In this document: piece after piece, positions 17,676 to 25,717 of the stretch
Layout: every line of letters starts with the position of its first letter
How positions within the stretch are numbered: the first letter of the stretch is position 1
Assembly: GCA_025056175.1 (NCBI GenBank)
Contig: JANWWK010000061.1
Coordinates: forward strand, 30,861 to 94,860
Length of the DNA stretch: 64,000 nucleotides
Source of the DNA: Anaerolineales bacterium
GTDB lineage: Bacteria > Chloroflexota > Anaerolineae > Anaerolineales > Villigracilaceae
Reading direction: 5' to 3'
The notes under the pieces: model-generated
Databases searched by the model: none
What the model was told of the DNA's origin: nothing
What the model saw: only the letters and a program-made list of their open reading frames with translations
Position numbers and translations under genes: made by a program

Positions 17676-18764
17676 TTACAAATATCGTTCCTGGCGGTGC
17701 TTTCGCAAATGCTCAACGACGTTTTTGACCTTTTGCGCCTGGTCCGATTTGCAAACCAGGAGAACATCGCCGGTATCTACCACGACCATATCATCCACGC
17801 CAATGGTAACAACCAGACGCTGGCTGCCAGGTGCGCTGTAAACCAGGGTGTTGTGAGTCTCCAGCGCCAGGTGCTGTCCATTGGTTGTAATGTTACCACT
17901 CATATCAGGCAAAAGCACCTCGAAGAGCGAATCCCACGAGCCGACATCGCTCCAGCCCAGCCCCCCGGCAGGCAAAACGGCCACCTGTTCGGCTTTCTCC
18001 ATAATTCCGTAGTCTATGCTTTCGGTCTTCAAATCGCGCCAGACGGATTCGATAACGGCGGGCTGTTGCGCCGGAGCGGCAGCGGAAATCTGGTCGAGCG
18101 CAGCGCTCAGTTCGGGCATAAAGCGGCGAATTTCGGTCAGAATCCGCTCGGTCTTCCAGATGAACATGCCACTGTTCCAGGAGTAATTGCCTGCACGCAG
18201 GAGTTTCTGGGCCGTTTGCTCATCGGGCTTTTCTACAAAGCGCGCAACGGCATAAGCAGGATATTTGTACTCGCCTGGCAGCGGCGCGCCCTGCTGAATG
18301 TACCCATAGGCGGTGGAGGGAAACGTGGGAGTGATGCCAAGCGTCACGAGATAATCGTTACAGGCTACATCCACTGCCGCCTTGACCAGGTAATGAAACA
18401 AATCACGGTTGCGAATGTAGTGGTCTGAAGGCAAAACAGCCATAACCGCATGGGGGTCGCGCTGATGCAGGATGGCCGCTGCCAGCCCCACGACCGAAGC
18501 TGTGCCGCGCGGAGCCGGTTCGATGATGTAGTTTTCTGGGGGAATTTCGGGCGATTGCACGCGCATTTCAGCGGCCTGTTCGGCCACCGTAACAACCAGA
18601 ATGCGTTCGGGCGGGAGGAAGCCCTGCAAACGCGCTGCTGTGCTTTGGAAGAGGGTTTGTTCTCCAATCAGGGGCAGGAGTTGCTTGGGGCGATTCTTGC
18701 GTGAGAGCGGCCACAACCGCGTGCCGCCTCCACCTGCCATGATGACTGCATAGGTATTTTCCAT
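17676..18764 (-). CDS. manC: Mannose-1-phosphate guanylyltransferase
   Basis: This 362-residue enzyme makes GDP-mannose from mannose-1-phosphate and GTP for glycan synthesis. The nucleotidyl-transferase signature AVIMAGGGGTRLWPLSR is at residues 6-22, with the sugar-binding features VLPSDHYI, FVEKPD, YSWNSGMFIWK and the ESIDYGIMEK block. It has the short form, without the C-terminal phosphomannose isomerase domain of type II enzymes. The ATG at 18764 has GGAGA upstream. It is placed between dprA and topA with small gaps (19 and 31 bases), so it is read in the same chain even though its role is unrelated. Confidence 0.95.
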   Translation of the reverse strand: MENTYAVIMAGGGGTRLWPLSRKNRPKQLLPLIGEQTLFQSTAARLQGFLPPERILVVTVAEQAAEMRVQSPEIPPENYIIEPAPRGTASVVGLAAAILHQRDPHAVMAVLPSDHYIRNRDLFHYLVKAAVDVACNDYLVTLGITPTFPSTAYGYIQQGAPLPGEYKYPAYAVARFVEKPDEQTAQKLLRAGNYSWNSGMFIWKTERILTEIRRFMPELSAALDQISAAAPAQQPAVIESVWRDLKTESIDYGIMEKAEQVAVLPAGGLGWSDVGSWDSLFEVLLPDMSGNITTNGQHLALETHNTLVYSAPGSQRLVVTIGVDDMVVVDTGDVLLVCKSDQAQKVKNVVEHLRKHRQERYL

Positions 18765-18783
18765 AGAGAAAATCTCCACCTGT

Positions 18784-19899
18784 TCAGGAACGCTCGACCC
18801 GATAAGAGGCCTGTTCTTCACGCACGGCGACATAACTCATGCCGCCCAACTGCCGCACCATGCCCTTCAACTCCATCATCGCCAATGCAGCAGAGACTTG
18901 TTCGATGGGCAAGGAGACACGAGCGCGAAGTTCATCCACATGCAAGGGTTCAGCGCCCAGCGCTTCGAGCAGACGGGCTTCGGTGGGATCGGTTGGCAAC
19001 ATTCGGCGGATTTCCCGCCGTTCCACATTCCGGGTAAGGTCCAGGGCTTCCAAAACGCTCTGGGGGGAAAGCAACACTCTGGCGCCGTTGGCAATCAGGC
19101 GGTTTGTGCCGCGCGATTGTGGCGCAAAGATGCTGCCCGGTGCGGCAAAGACCTCACGGCCTTGTTCTGCGGCAAATTCTGCCGTAATCAGCGCGCCGCT
19201 GGTATCCCCCGCTTCTACCACCACAACGGCCAGCGAAAGCCCGCTGATGATGCGATTGCGGGGCGGAAAGTTGACGCTATCGGGTGGGGTTTCGGGAGGG
19301 TAATCACTTAAAACGGCGCCTTGTGTGGTGATTTGCCCGGCCAGGGCGCGATGTTCAGGTGGATAGATTTTATCTACGCCGGAACCAAGCACGGCCAGCG
19401 TGCGCCCTCCGGCCTGGAGCGCGGCTTTATGGGCAATCGCATCTACCCCACGCGCCAGTCCGCTGACCACCGTCACACCGTTGCGCGCCAGCACGGCGGC
19501 CAGTTCTTCGGTCACCTGCCGTCCATAAGCAGTCACGTTGCGGGTGCCAACAATCGCCACCGCCCAGGCATCTTCCGCCGTCAGGTTGCCGCGCACATAC
19601 AAAACTGGCGGTGGTTGTTCGATTTCTTTAAGGTGCGCCGGATACGCCGGGTCGTTCCAGGTCAGAATACGAATGCCATTTTTGAGGATGCCATCGAGAT
19701 ATTCATCCAAACGGATAGATTTACGCGCCTGAACGACTCGTTCCGCCAGTCTGGCGCTTAGGCCAGCGGCAGTCAGGTCGAACAACGAGGCATTCCAGGC
19801 GCTCTCGGCGTCTCCAAAATAATCAAGCAAAGCACGGAGTCGCACCGCGCCAATGCCTTTGACCAGACTGAATCCGACCCAGAAACGAGTATCATCCAT
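18784..19899 (-). CDS. dprA: DNA-processing protein DprA/Smf
   Basis: This 371-residue single-strand DNA-binding protein loads RecA onto incoming DNA during transformation. The Rossmann core shows VAIVGTRNVTAYG, SGLARGVDAIAHKAAL, LGSGVDKIYPPEHRAL and FPPRNRIISGLS, all family hallmarks. A helix-hairpin-helix-like N-terminus (VKGIGAVRLRALLDYFG) and a C-terminal winged-helix domain (about 300-365) are present. The gene lies 14 bases after rimM. No other competence gene is in the window. Confidence 0.96.
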   Translation of the reverse strand: MDDTRFWVGFSLVKGIGAVRLRALLDYFGDAESAWNASLFDLTAAGLSARLAERVVQARKSIRLDEYLDGILKNGIRILTWNDPAYPAHLKEIEQPPPVLYVRGNLTAEDAWAVAIVGTRNVTAYGRQVTEELAAVLARNGVTVVSGLARGVDAIAHKAALQAGGRTLAVLGSGVDKIYPPEHRALAGQITTQGAVLSDYPPETPPDSVNFPPRNRIISGLSLAVVVVEAGDTSGALITAEFAAEQGREVFAAPGSIFAPQSRGTNRLIANGARVLLSPQSVLEALDLTRNVERREIRRMLPTDPTEARLLEALGAEPLHVDELRARVSLPIEQVSAALAMMELKGMVRQLGGMSYVAVREEQASYRVERS

Positions 19900-19913
19900 T
19901 CGACACTATGAAC

Positions 19914-20462
19914 TTACTCCAACCCGGGCAGGAGATGCACTTTCATCACCTTGTGTTCCAGGTCAATCTCCAGGATGACCTGATGAATGGCAGGCAACAG
20001 CAGTTCCCGTCCTTCGGGAGTCTTGACGACATAGACATCGTTCGCGCCGGTCTCCAGGATGTCCGTCACGACACCAAGCGATTGACCGTTTTCATCGAAT
20101 ACATTCAGGCCGAGAATCTGATGGTGATAATATTCACCTTCTGGCAGCGGCGGACGGTCATCGGCGCGGACGAAGGCGGTTTTTCCGGTATATCTGGCGG
20201 CTTGTTCGGGCGTGGTAATACCCTCAAACCCCAACAAGAGACCGTCGTTATGTGGACGGCGGCGGATAATTTTGAAAGCGCGTTTTTCCTCCCCCACATA
20301 GACGAGCGTCCCCGGACGCAAGCGCTCGGGGAAATCAGTCAACACGGTGAACAGGATGTCGCCACGCACGCCATGCGGGCGGCGGAACATGCCAACCGCC
20401 AGGTAGAACAGCGGCTCGGCAACAGCCCCATCGGCTTGCGACGGCGATGTTTCAACCGTCAT
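19914..20462 (-). CDS. rimM: Ribosome maturation factor RimM
   Basis: This 182-residue 30S assembly factor binds S19 and helps form the head of the small subunit. The N-terminal domain starts with LAVGMFRRPHGVRGDI, and the C-terminal PRC-barrel is seen in YYHHQILGLNVFDENGQSLG and LLLPAIHQVILEID. The ATG at 20462 overlaps the stop of khpA by one base (TGATG), which implies coupling. A TTG directly before it could also be used. The neighbours rpsP and khpA are those found in many bacteria; trmD and rplS, which usually follow, are missing here and dprA comes next. Confidence 0.95.
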   Translation of the reverse strand: MTVETSPSQADGAVAEPLFYLAVGMFRRPHGVRGDILFTVLTDFPERLRPGTLVYVGEEKRAFKIIRRRPHNDGLLLGFEGITTPEQAARYTGKTAFVRADDRPPLPEGEYYHHQILGLNVFDENGQSLGVVTDILETGANDVYVVKTPEGRELLLPAIHQVILEIDLEHKVMKVHLLPGLE

Positions 20463-20695
20463 CAAGGCTCCATTACGTCCAGGGTCACTTGCTGGCCGTC
20501 CCGTTCGGCAGCCACGCGCAGCAAAACACGAATGGCATTGGCAACGCGCCCGTTGCGTCCAATCACACGTCCCATGTCGTCTTTAGCAACGCGCATTTCC
20601 AGGCGAACGCGATTCCCCTGACGGGTTTGCGTCACCTGCACTTCATCGGGATGTTCAACCAATGCTTTAGCAATATATTCGGTCAGGGCTTTCAT
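20462..20695 (-). CDS. khpA: KH-domain RNA-binding protein KhpA
   Basis: This 77-residue single KH domain carries the motif VIGRNGRVANAIRVLL (GxxG as GRNG), and the whole length fits the KhpA/YlqC family. KhpA forms a dimer with KhpB (Jag/EloR) in some bacteria and binds many RNAs, with links to cell division. The start at 20695 gives the usual N-terminus MKALTEYIAKAL. It is separated from rpsP upstream by a terminator-like hairpin and coupled to rimM downstream. Confidence 0.95.
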   Translation of the reverse strand: MKALTEYIAKALVEHPDEVQVTQTRQGNRVRLEMRVAKDDMGRVIGRNGRVANAIRVLLRVAAERDGQQVTLDVMEP

Positions 20696-20710
20696 GGGTG
20701 TCTCTGAAAA

Positions 20711-20746
20711 AAGGAAGCCTGACAGGTGGGAAAGCACCTGCCAGGC
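20711..20746 (-). terminator. Terminator-like hairpin between rpsP and khpA
   Basis: On the minus strand GCCTGGCAGGTG (20746-20735) pairs with CACCTGTCAGGC (20728-20717), with one mismatch, and is followed by TTCC and six T residues (20711-20706 region). It would let more rpsP than downstream mRNA be made. Confidence 0.7.
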
Positions 20747-20760
20747 CGGGGAGAGGGAAC

Positions 20761-21105
20761 TCAGTCTTTGCGGGTTTTGTTTGTGGTATGGCGTTTGGCT
20801 TCTGCAGCCTGCGCTTCCGCAACCAGCGTCTCCAGGGCTTCCCCTTTTTTGAAGCGGGCAAAGCGGTCGAGCGTGCCGGTGGTCTTAAGCAGCGCGGCAA
20901 CCGATTCGGTCGGCTGGGCGCCTTTCGACATCCAGTCGTACACTTTGGCTTCGTCAATGGTAATGGTAGCTGGTTCGGTGCGCGGGTTGTAGAACCCGAC
21001 GATTTCGATGAAACGCCCATCGCGGGGGCTTTCTTTGTCCTGGACGACAATGCGGTACGACGGCTGATTCTTGAGACCAACGCGGCGAAGACGAATGCGA
21101 ACCAT
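20761..21105 (-). CDS. rpsP: 30S ribosomal protein S16
   Basis: This 114-residue small-subunit protein begins MVRIRLRRVGLKNQPSYRIV, with the usual VQDKESPRDGRFIEIVGFYNP block and WMSKGAQPTESVAALLK. The last 30 residues are an Ala/Lys-rich tail beyond the 80-90 residues of many S16 proteins. It heads the chain rpsP-khpA-rimM-dprA-manC-topA. The RBS AAGGAG is rather far (12 bases) from the ATG. Confidence 0.97.
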   Translation of the reverse strand: MVRIRLRRVGLKNQPSYRIVVQDKESPRDGRFIEIVGFYNPRTEPATITIDEAKVYDWMSKGAQPTESVAALLKTTGTLDRFARFKKGEALETLVAEAQAAEAKRHTTNKTRKD

Positions 21106-21410
21106 GGATTTGACTTGCTCCTTTTCTTGGTGTGAACGAATGACGATGACATGGCTGAGGACGGCTCACTCCGTCCGAGGCACATGCCCTCCGATGGTTG
21201 GCTTCAGTCCGTGCGGGAGAGGGGTGCGCGAAAGGGGCGCGCCCGCAGGGCTGGATTGCCCGAAGAGTGATTTTACCTGATAAGTGGGAATATATGAAGG
21301 GTCAGGTCATAGAGTGGAAATCGACGTTTGGCTTTGACATTTGAGCCGACTTCTCTTAAAATCAGCCCGCTGTTATGTTTGCAAATTCTTAATACGAGGA
21401 GTACCTCTCC
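21106..21410. other. Divergent leader region of rpsP and the EF-G gene
   Basis: This 305-base gene-free stretch holds the fusA-like promoter (21334-21362), the rpsP leader with a GC-rich hairpin (GGACGG...CCGTCC, about 21158-21176), a GGGCGCGCCC-type palindrome near 21235, and a TAAAAT-like -10 for the minus strand near 21278. No small gene or known riboswitch is seen. Confidence 0.6.
21334..21362 (+). promoter_or_regulatory. Sigma-70-type promoter of the EF-G gene
   Basis: TTGACA (21334-21339), 17 bases, TAAAAT (21357-21362). The start site would be near 21369. The RBS GAGGAG (21396-21401) is part of a small GAGG-AGTA-CCTC hairpin, which may damp initiation. Confidence 0.8.
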
Positions 21411-23492
21411 ATGAAAGAGTACACGACCGAGTACCTCCGCAACATCGCCCTGGTCGCGCACGGCGGCGCCGGGAAAACGATGATGGCGGAGGCTTTTCTT
21501 CATTTCACCGGAGCAACCACCCGTTTGGGCAAAACCGACGATGGCACGACCGTTTCCGACTATGATGAAGAAGAAATCCGCCGCAAAATCTCACTCTATA
21601 CCAGCGTGATTCCGGTCGAATATCGGGAGCACAAAATCAACGTGCTGGATGCGCCCGGCTTCACGGATTTCATCGGGGAGATGATTTCGGCGTTGAGCGT
21701 GGCCGACGGCGCGGTTCTCCTCGTCGATTCGGTGGCGGGCATGGAAGTCGGTACGGAACTGGCCTGGGATTACTGTGACCGTTTCCACCTGCCGCGCTTT
21801 GTGGTCATCAACAAGATGGACCGCGAAAACGCTAACTTTGAGAAAGCCTATGCTTCGGTGGATGAGTTCGCGCACGCTTCGGGCGCGCGTCTGGTTAAGG
21901 TACAGTTGCCGCTCGGCGAAAAGCTCGAATTTCGCGGCGTGATTGACCTGATAACCATGAAAGCCTACGAAGGCGATGGCAAAACGACCAAAGACATCCC
22001 GGCCGAATACCGCGCTGCCGCTGAAGAAGCGCGCACCGTTTTGATGGAAGCTGCTGCCGAAGGCGATGACGCTCTGATGGAAAAATACTTCGAGAACGGG
22101 GAGTTAAGCCAGGAAGAAATCCTGCGCGGTCTGAAAGCGATTGTGCAAAGCGGAGCATTCGTGCCGGTCTTCGTCTCTGCCGCCGGGCATGAAAAAGGCG
22201 TTGGGCCGCTGTTGGATGCTATTCTGGCCCTGATGCCTAACCCGGCTCAGCGTCCGCCCGTCACCGTGCAGGGGAAGAGCGGCGAGGAACAACTGACGCC
22301 ATCCGATTCCGGCCCGACCGCGCTCTACGTCTGGAAGACGACCGCCGACCCGTTCGTCGGCAAGATGACCTACTTCAAAGTGCTTTCGGGCAGTGTGGCT
22401 GCTGATGTTCACCTGTGGAATCAGACCAAAGGCGCCGATGAACGCATGGCCGGTTTGCACATTCAGCGCGGCAAAGAGACCCTTCCGGTCAAACTGGTTC
22501 ATGCCGGCGATATTGCCGCCGTTACCAAGTTGAGTGTGACCGCCACCGGCGATACCCTGTGCGATAAGAACCACCCGGTGACCATCCCCGTTCCGGCTTA
22601 CCCCAATGCGCTCTACCGCGTCGCCATTCAGCCCAAAACGCAAGCCGATGCTGCCAAAATTTCGCCCACGCTCACCCGCTTGTGCGAAGAGGATATGACG
22701 CTTTCGTGGTACAACGAGCCAGCCACCGGCCAAACCATCTTGCAAGGGATGGGCGACCAGCATATTGACGTGGTCATCAACCGCGCACAGACCAAGTTCC
22801 AGGTTGGTCTGATTATCACGGAACCGAAAGTGCCTTACCGCGAAGGTATCACCCGCAAGGCGTCGGCGCAATACCGCCACAAGAAGCAAACCGGCGGCGC
22901 CGGACAGTTCGGCGAAGTCCATCTGCGCATCGAGCCATATCCCGAAGGCGACTTCCTGTTCACCGATGAACTGGTGGGCATGAACCTTTCACGCTCTTAT
23001 CTGCCCCCCATCGAAAAAGGCATTCGCGCTGCAATGGAACAGGGTGTGTTTGCCGGTTACCCGATGAGTAACGTCAAGGTCATCGTGTATGACGGCAAAG
23101 AACATCCGGTGGATTCCAAGCCGGTGGCCTTCGAGACTGCCGGACGTGAAGCGTTCAAACTGGCGGTGCAGGATGCCGGACCGGTCTTGTTTGAGCCGGT
23201 GATGAACGTGCGGATTACCGTGCCAGATGCCAACATGGGTGATGTGATGGGAGATCTGAACACCCGGCGCGGACGGGTGCAAGGCACCGAAGCTGAGCGC
23301 GGCAAAACCACTATCATTGCGCATGTTCCGCTGGCCGAAATGCTGCGCTACACCACGCAGTTGCGTTCTCTCACGGGCGGGCGCGGTTACTTTACGATGG
23401 AATTCGACCACTACGACATCGTGCCACAGCACCTGACCCAGCCGATTGTGGAAGCCCACAAGAAAGAACTGGAAGCCAAGAAAGAAGAGTAA
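21411..23492 (+). CDS. Elongation factor G-like GTPase (EF-G-2 class)
   Basis: This 693-residue protein has all five EF-G domains but divergent G motifs: P-loop AHGGAGKT (residues 16-23) instead of AHIDAGKT, switch II DAPGFTD instead of DTPGHVD, and NKMD kept. This matches the EF-G-like group that includes T. thermophilus EF-G-2 and mycobacterial FusA2, not the canonical translocase. Domain IV is complete (GGAGQFGEVHLRIEPYPEGDF onward). The main fusA is expected elsewhere, near rpsL/rpsG. The function of this group is unsettled; it may be an auxiliary translocation or recycling factor. It is monocistronic, with a strong promoter and a strong terminator. Confidence 0.9.
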   Translation: MKEYTTEYLRNIALVAHGGAGKTMMAEAFLHFTGATTRLGKTDDGTTVSDYDEEEIRRKISLYTSVIPVEYREHKINVLDAPGFTDFIGEMISALSVADGAVLLVDSVAGMEVGTELAWDYCDRFHLPRFVVINKMDRENANFEKAYASVDEFAHASGARLVKVQLPLGEKLEFRGVIDLITMKAYEGDGKTTKDIPAEYRAAAEEARTVLMEAAAEGDDALMEKYFENGELSQEEILRGLKAIVQSGAFVPVFVSAAGHEKGVGPLLDAILALMPNPAQRPPVTVQGKSGEEQLTPSDSGPTALYVWKTTADPFVGKMTYFKVLSGSVAADVHLWNQTKGADERMAGLHIQRGKETLPVKLVHAGDIAAVTKLSVTATGDTLCDKNHPVTIPVPAYPNALYRVAIQPKTQADAAKISPTLTRLCEEDMTLSWYNEPATGQTILQGMGDQHIDVVINRAQTKFQVGLIITEPKVPYREGITRKASAQYRHKKQTGGAGQFGEVHLRIEPYPEGDFLFTDELVGMNLSRSYLPPIEKGIRAAMEQGVFAGYPMSNVKVIVYDGKEHPVDSKPVAFETAGREAFKLAVQDAGPVLFEPVMNVRITVPDANMGDVMGDLNTRRGRVQGTEAERGKTTIIAHVPLAEMLRYTTQLRSLTGGRGYFTMEFDHYDIVPQHLTQPIVEAHKKELEAKKEE

Positions 23493-23500
23493 AGCCGCAC

Positions 23501-23531
23501 AAAAATCGGGGAGCGTGCGCCCCGATTTTTT
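23501..23531 (+). terminator. Intrinsic terminator of the EF-G-like gene
   Basis: AAAAATCGGGG (23501-23511) pairs with CCCCGATTTTT (23520-23530) around an eight-base loop, ending in a T-run. Confidence 0.92.
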
Positions 23532-23563
23532 GTTAAATTTATGATAAAAATTATCCAGATTGC

Positions 23564-23591
23564 TTGACTTTCACGAATAGGCGAGTAAAAT
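23564..23591 (+). promoter_or_regulatory. Promoter of the cysteine operon
   Basis: TTGACT (23564-23569), 16 bases, TAAAAT (23586-23591). The expected start site, seven or eight bases on, is 23598-23599, which is the A of the leader-peptide ATG. Confidence 0.75.
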
Positions 23592-23598
23592 ACGAGGT

Positions 23599-23646
23599 AT
23601 GAAGAAGTTTAACTTACTTTGCTCCTGTATGGCGCGGGGTTCGTAG
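23599..23646 (+). CDS. Putative leaderless cysteine leader peptide (15 codons)
   Basis: The short frame reads MKKFNLLCSCMARGS and then stops. It has two cysteine codons (23620-23622 TGC and 23626-23628 TGT) just before a hairpin. The ATG coincides with the predicted transcription start, and a Shine-Dalgarno sequence at workable spacing is absent (GAGG touches the ATG), so it would be translated leaderless. Polycysteine leaderless short frames that act as cysteine-responsive attenuators are known in mycobacteria; this frame sits before cysK and cysE and is laid out the same way. Existence as a translated peptide is inferred. Confidence 0.65.
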   Translation: MKKFNLLCSCMARGS

Positions 23647-23756
23647 CCGCCGCGCCTTCGTAACAAAAGCAAAACATCACCTGACCGAAGGAACGGCGCG
23701 CGAATCCCGCAGAGGCATTCCCCTCGAGGGGCGCTTTTTCGCCGTTCTTTTGTTTT
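23631..23756 (+). promoter_or_regulatory. Attenuator with alternative hairpins before the cysteine operon
   Basis: Hairpin 1 pairs GGCGCGG (23631-23637, inside the leader frame) with CCGCGCC (23650-23656). An alternative stem pairs CCTTCG (23655-23660) with CGAAGG (23686-23691), and CGCG (23651-23654) could extend it with CGCG near 23697. The terminator pairs GAACGGCG (23691-23698) with CGCCGTTC (23740-23747), followed by TTTTGTTTT; a CCCTCGAGGG stem lies within it. A ribosome stalled at the Cys codons would cover hairpin 1 and free 23650-23660 to form the antiterminator. The pairing is seen in the sequence; the switching is inferred. Confidence 0.65.
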
Positions 23757-23841
23757 GCCTGCTCAGGGCGAAACCGGTCAGGTGGTTTTTATTTGGGAGC
23801 CTGCCACAGACAATAGATTTCCAACGCAAGGAGTAAATGAC

Positions 23842-24336
23842 ATGGAGCAGTTACAAAAAATAGACCACAGCGCAATGACCGTCAACCAGGTCATCATCAT
23901 CGCGCTCAATTTCATCGCATTTGTGTTAAATCAACCCTGGCTGGTAGCTCTGGTAACCGCCTTCATGCTGCTGGGAACCCTGCTGGGCAAGCCCGGCTTC
24001 GGCTTTCTCTACCACTCCCTGCTCAAACCCACCGGATGGGTCAAGCCGCACGTCCTGCTCGATAACCCCGAACCGCACCGCTTTGCACAAGGACTGGGCG
24101 GCCTGTTCATGCTGAGCGGCACGCTGGCTCTCTTTGGAGGATGGAGTCTTTTGGGGTGGGGTCTGGTGTGGATGGTGGCCGCGCTGGCCGCACTCAACGC
24201 CTTTGGCGGCTTTTGCGTGGGGTGCTTCGTCTACTACTGGTTGACCCGTCTGGGAGTGCCAGGCTTCTCAAAGACTCCGCCTGCCGGTACATTTCCGGGC
24301 ATGCGCCCGAAAAGTGCGGTGAACGATGAACGTTGA
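23842..24336 (+). CDS. DUF4395 membrane protein
   Basis: This 164-residue protein has about four membrane helices and fits the DUF4395 family: VNQVIIIALNF near the start, then FLYHSLLKPTGWVKPHVLLDNPEPHRFAQGLGGLF (family signature, shortened) and NAFGGFCVGCFVYYWL with two cysteines. Genes of this family often lie next to thioredoxin-like genes, as here, which suggests a role in transmembrane thiol or sulfur traffic. The start at 23842 is set by AAGGAG. The gene overlaps the thioredoxin gene by 11 bases. Confidence 0.85.
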   Translation: MEQLQKIDHSAMTVNQVIIIALNFIAFVLNQPWLVALVTAFMLLGTLLGKPGFGFLYHSLLKPTGWVKPHVLLDNPEPHRFAQGLGGLFMLSGTLALFGGWSLLGWGLVWMVAALAALNAFGGFCVGCFVYYWLTRLGVPGFSKTPPAGTFPGMRPKSAVNDER

Positions 24337-24745
24337 ACTGGTCGAGCGTCTCCTTCTGTCCGTATTGCTTTCTGCTCTGGCGGTTGCAGCCTATCTGTTC
24401 CTGAACCGTTATTTGTTGCGGCGGGCTTCCGGCAAGCTGGCGCGCTTTCCCTCCTACCGGGTCGGGCGTCCGGCACTGGTGTATTTCAGCACGCCCACGT
24501 GCGCGCCATGTAAAACGGTTCAGCGTCCGGTCATCGAGCGGCTGAAAAACCGCTATGGTGAATGGTTTCAGGTCATCGAAGTAGATGCCAGCCGGCAACC
24601 GGAAATCGCCCAGGAATGGGGCGTGATGACCGTCCCCACCACGTTTGTGATAGATGCCAGCGGCAAGCCGCGTTATGTGAATCAGGGCGTTGCCACGGCA
24701 GAAAAACTCATTCAACAACTCGAACTGGAGGATTTTTCGATATGA
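24326..24745 (+). CDS. Membrane-anchored thioredoxin-like protein
   Basis: This 139-residue protein has an N-terminal membrane anchor (about 6-25) followed by a thioredoxin fold with active site CAPC in [14 protein letters not shown], the cis-Pro loop [13 protein letters not shown], and a closing helix. The orientation of the anchor would put the thiol domain either outside or at the inner face; the arginines after the helix favour the cytoplasmic side. It overlaps cysK by four bases (ATGA). Position between a DUF4395 gene and cysK suggests reduction of sulfur compounds for cysteine synthesis. Confidence 0.88.
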   Translation: MNVELVERLLLSVLLSALAVAAYLFLNRYLLRRASGKLARFPSYRVGRPALVYFSTPTCAPCKTVQRPVIERLKNRYGEWFQVIEVDASRQPEIAQEWGVMTVPTTFVIDASGKPRYVNQGVATAEKLIQQLELEDFSI

Positions 24746-25677
24746 AAATTGCAGCCAACGTCACCGAACTGATTGGAAATACCCCGCTGGTGCGCCTGAA
24801 CCGGGTCACCAACGGTGCCGCCGCCGAAGTGGTGGCAAAACTGGAGTTCTATAACCCGGCCAAGAGCGTAAAAGACCGCATTGGCTTTTCGATGATTGAC
24901 GCAGCCGAAAAAGCAGGTGTGCTGACCGCGCAAAAGACGATTGTGGAACCCACCAGCGGCAACACCGGCATTGCGCTGGCCATGGTGGCCGCAGCCAAAG
25001 GGTACAAATGCATTCTGACGATGCCAGAAACAATGAGCAAAGAACGCCGGATGTTATTGCGCGCTTACGGAGCAGAATTGGTGCTAACCCCCGGCCCCGA
25101 AGGAATGGGCGGCGCCATTCGCAAGGCAGAAGAAATCGTGCAATCGGACCCAGAAAAATACTTTATGCCGATGCAATTCAAGAATCCTGCCAACCCCGAA
25201 ATTCACCGCCTCACGACTGCTGAAGAAATCTGGCATGATACCGATGGCAAGGTAGATATTGTCGTTTCAGGGATTGGCACCGGCGGGACGATTACCGGCG
25301 TGGGCGAAGTGCTGAAGAGCCGCAAACCTTCGGTACAGATGGTGGCCGTCGAACCGGATGCTTCACCGGTGCTTTCCGGCGGCGTAAAAGGCCCCCACAA
25401 AATTCAGGGCATCGGTGCCGGGTTCGTGCCAGAAGTTCTGAATACGAAAATCTACGATGAAATTGTGCGCGTGACCGATGACAACGCTATGGAAACCGCC
25501 CGACGCCTGGCGCGCGAAGAAGGCCTGCTGGTTGGAATTTCCTCCGGCGCCGCCACCTGGGCCGCCTTGCAGGTGGCACACCGCCCGGAAAACACCGGCA
25601 AATTGATTGTGGTCATCATCCCCTCGTTTGGCGAACGGTACCTGTCTTCAGCGTTGTATGCACACCTGGCCGATTAG
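24742..25677 (+). CDS. cysK: Cysteine synthase (O-acetylserine sulfhydrylase)
   Basis: This 311-residue PLP enzyme joins sulfide to O-acetylserine to give cysteine. The PLP-binding lysine is Lys44 in SVKDR, the substrate loop TSGNTG is at 71-76, and the phosphate-binding GTGGTITG follows at about 175. The ATG at 24742 overlaps the stop of the thioredoxin gene; earlier in-frame starts would run through that gene. The C-terminus ends without the Ile seen in CysE-binding partners (it ends YAHLAD), so formation of the cysteine synthase complex is uncertain. Confidence 0.96.
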   Translation: MKIAANVTELIGNTPLVRLNRVTNGAAAEVVAKLEFYNPAKSVKDRIGFSMIDAAEKAGVLTAQKTIVEPTSGNTGIALAMVAAAKGYKCILTMPETMSKERRMLLRAYGAELVLTPGPEGMGGAIRKAEEIVQSDPEKYFMPMQFKNPANPEIHRLTTAEEIWHDTDGKVDIVVSGIGTGGTITGVGEVLKSRKPSVQMVAVEPDASPVLSGGVKGPHKIQGIGAGFVPEVLNTKIYDEIVRVTDDNAMETARRLAREEGLLVGISSGAATWAALQVAHRPENTGKLIVVIIPSFGERYLSSALYAHLAD

Positions 25678-25717
25678 GAACCTGGAACCTGCAGATTAAT
25701 TTCCTGACGGAGATGTG

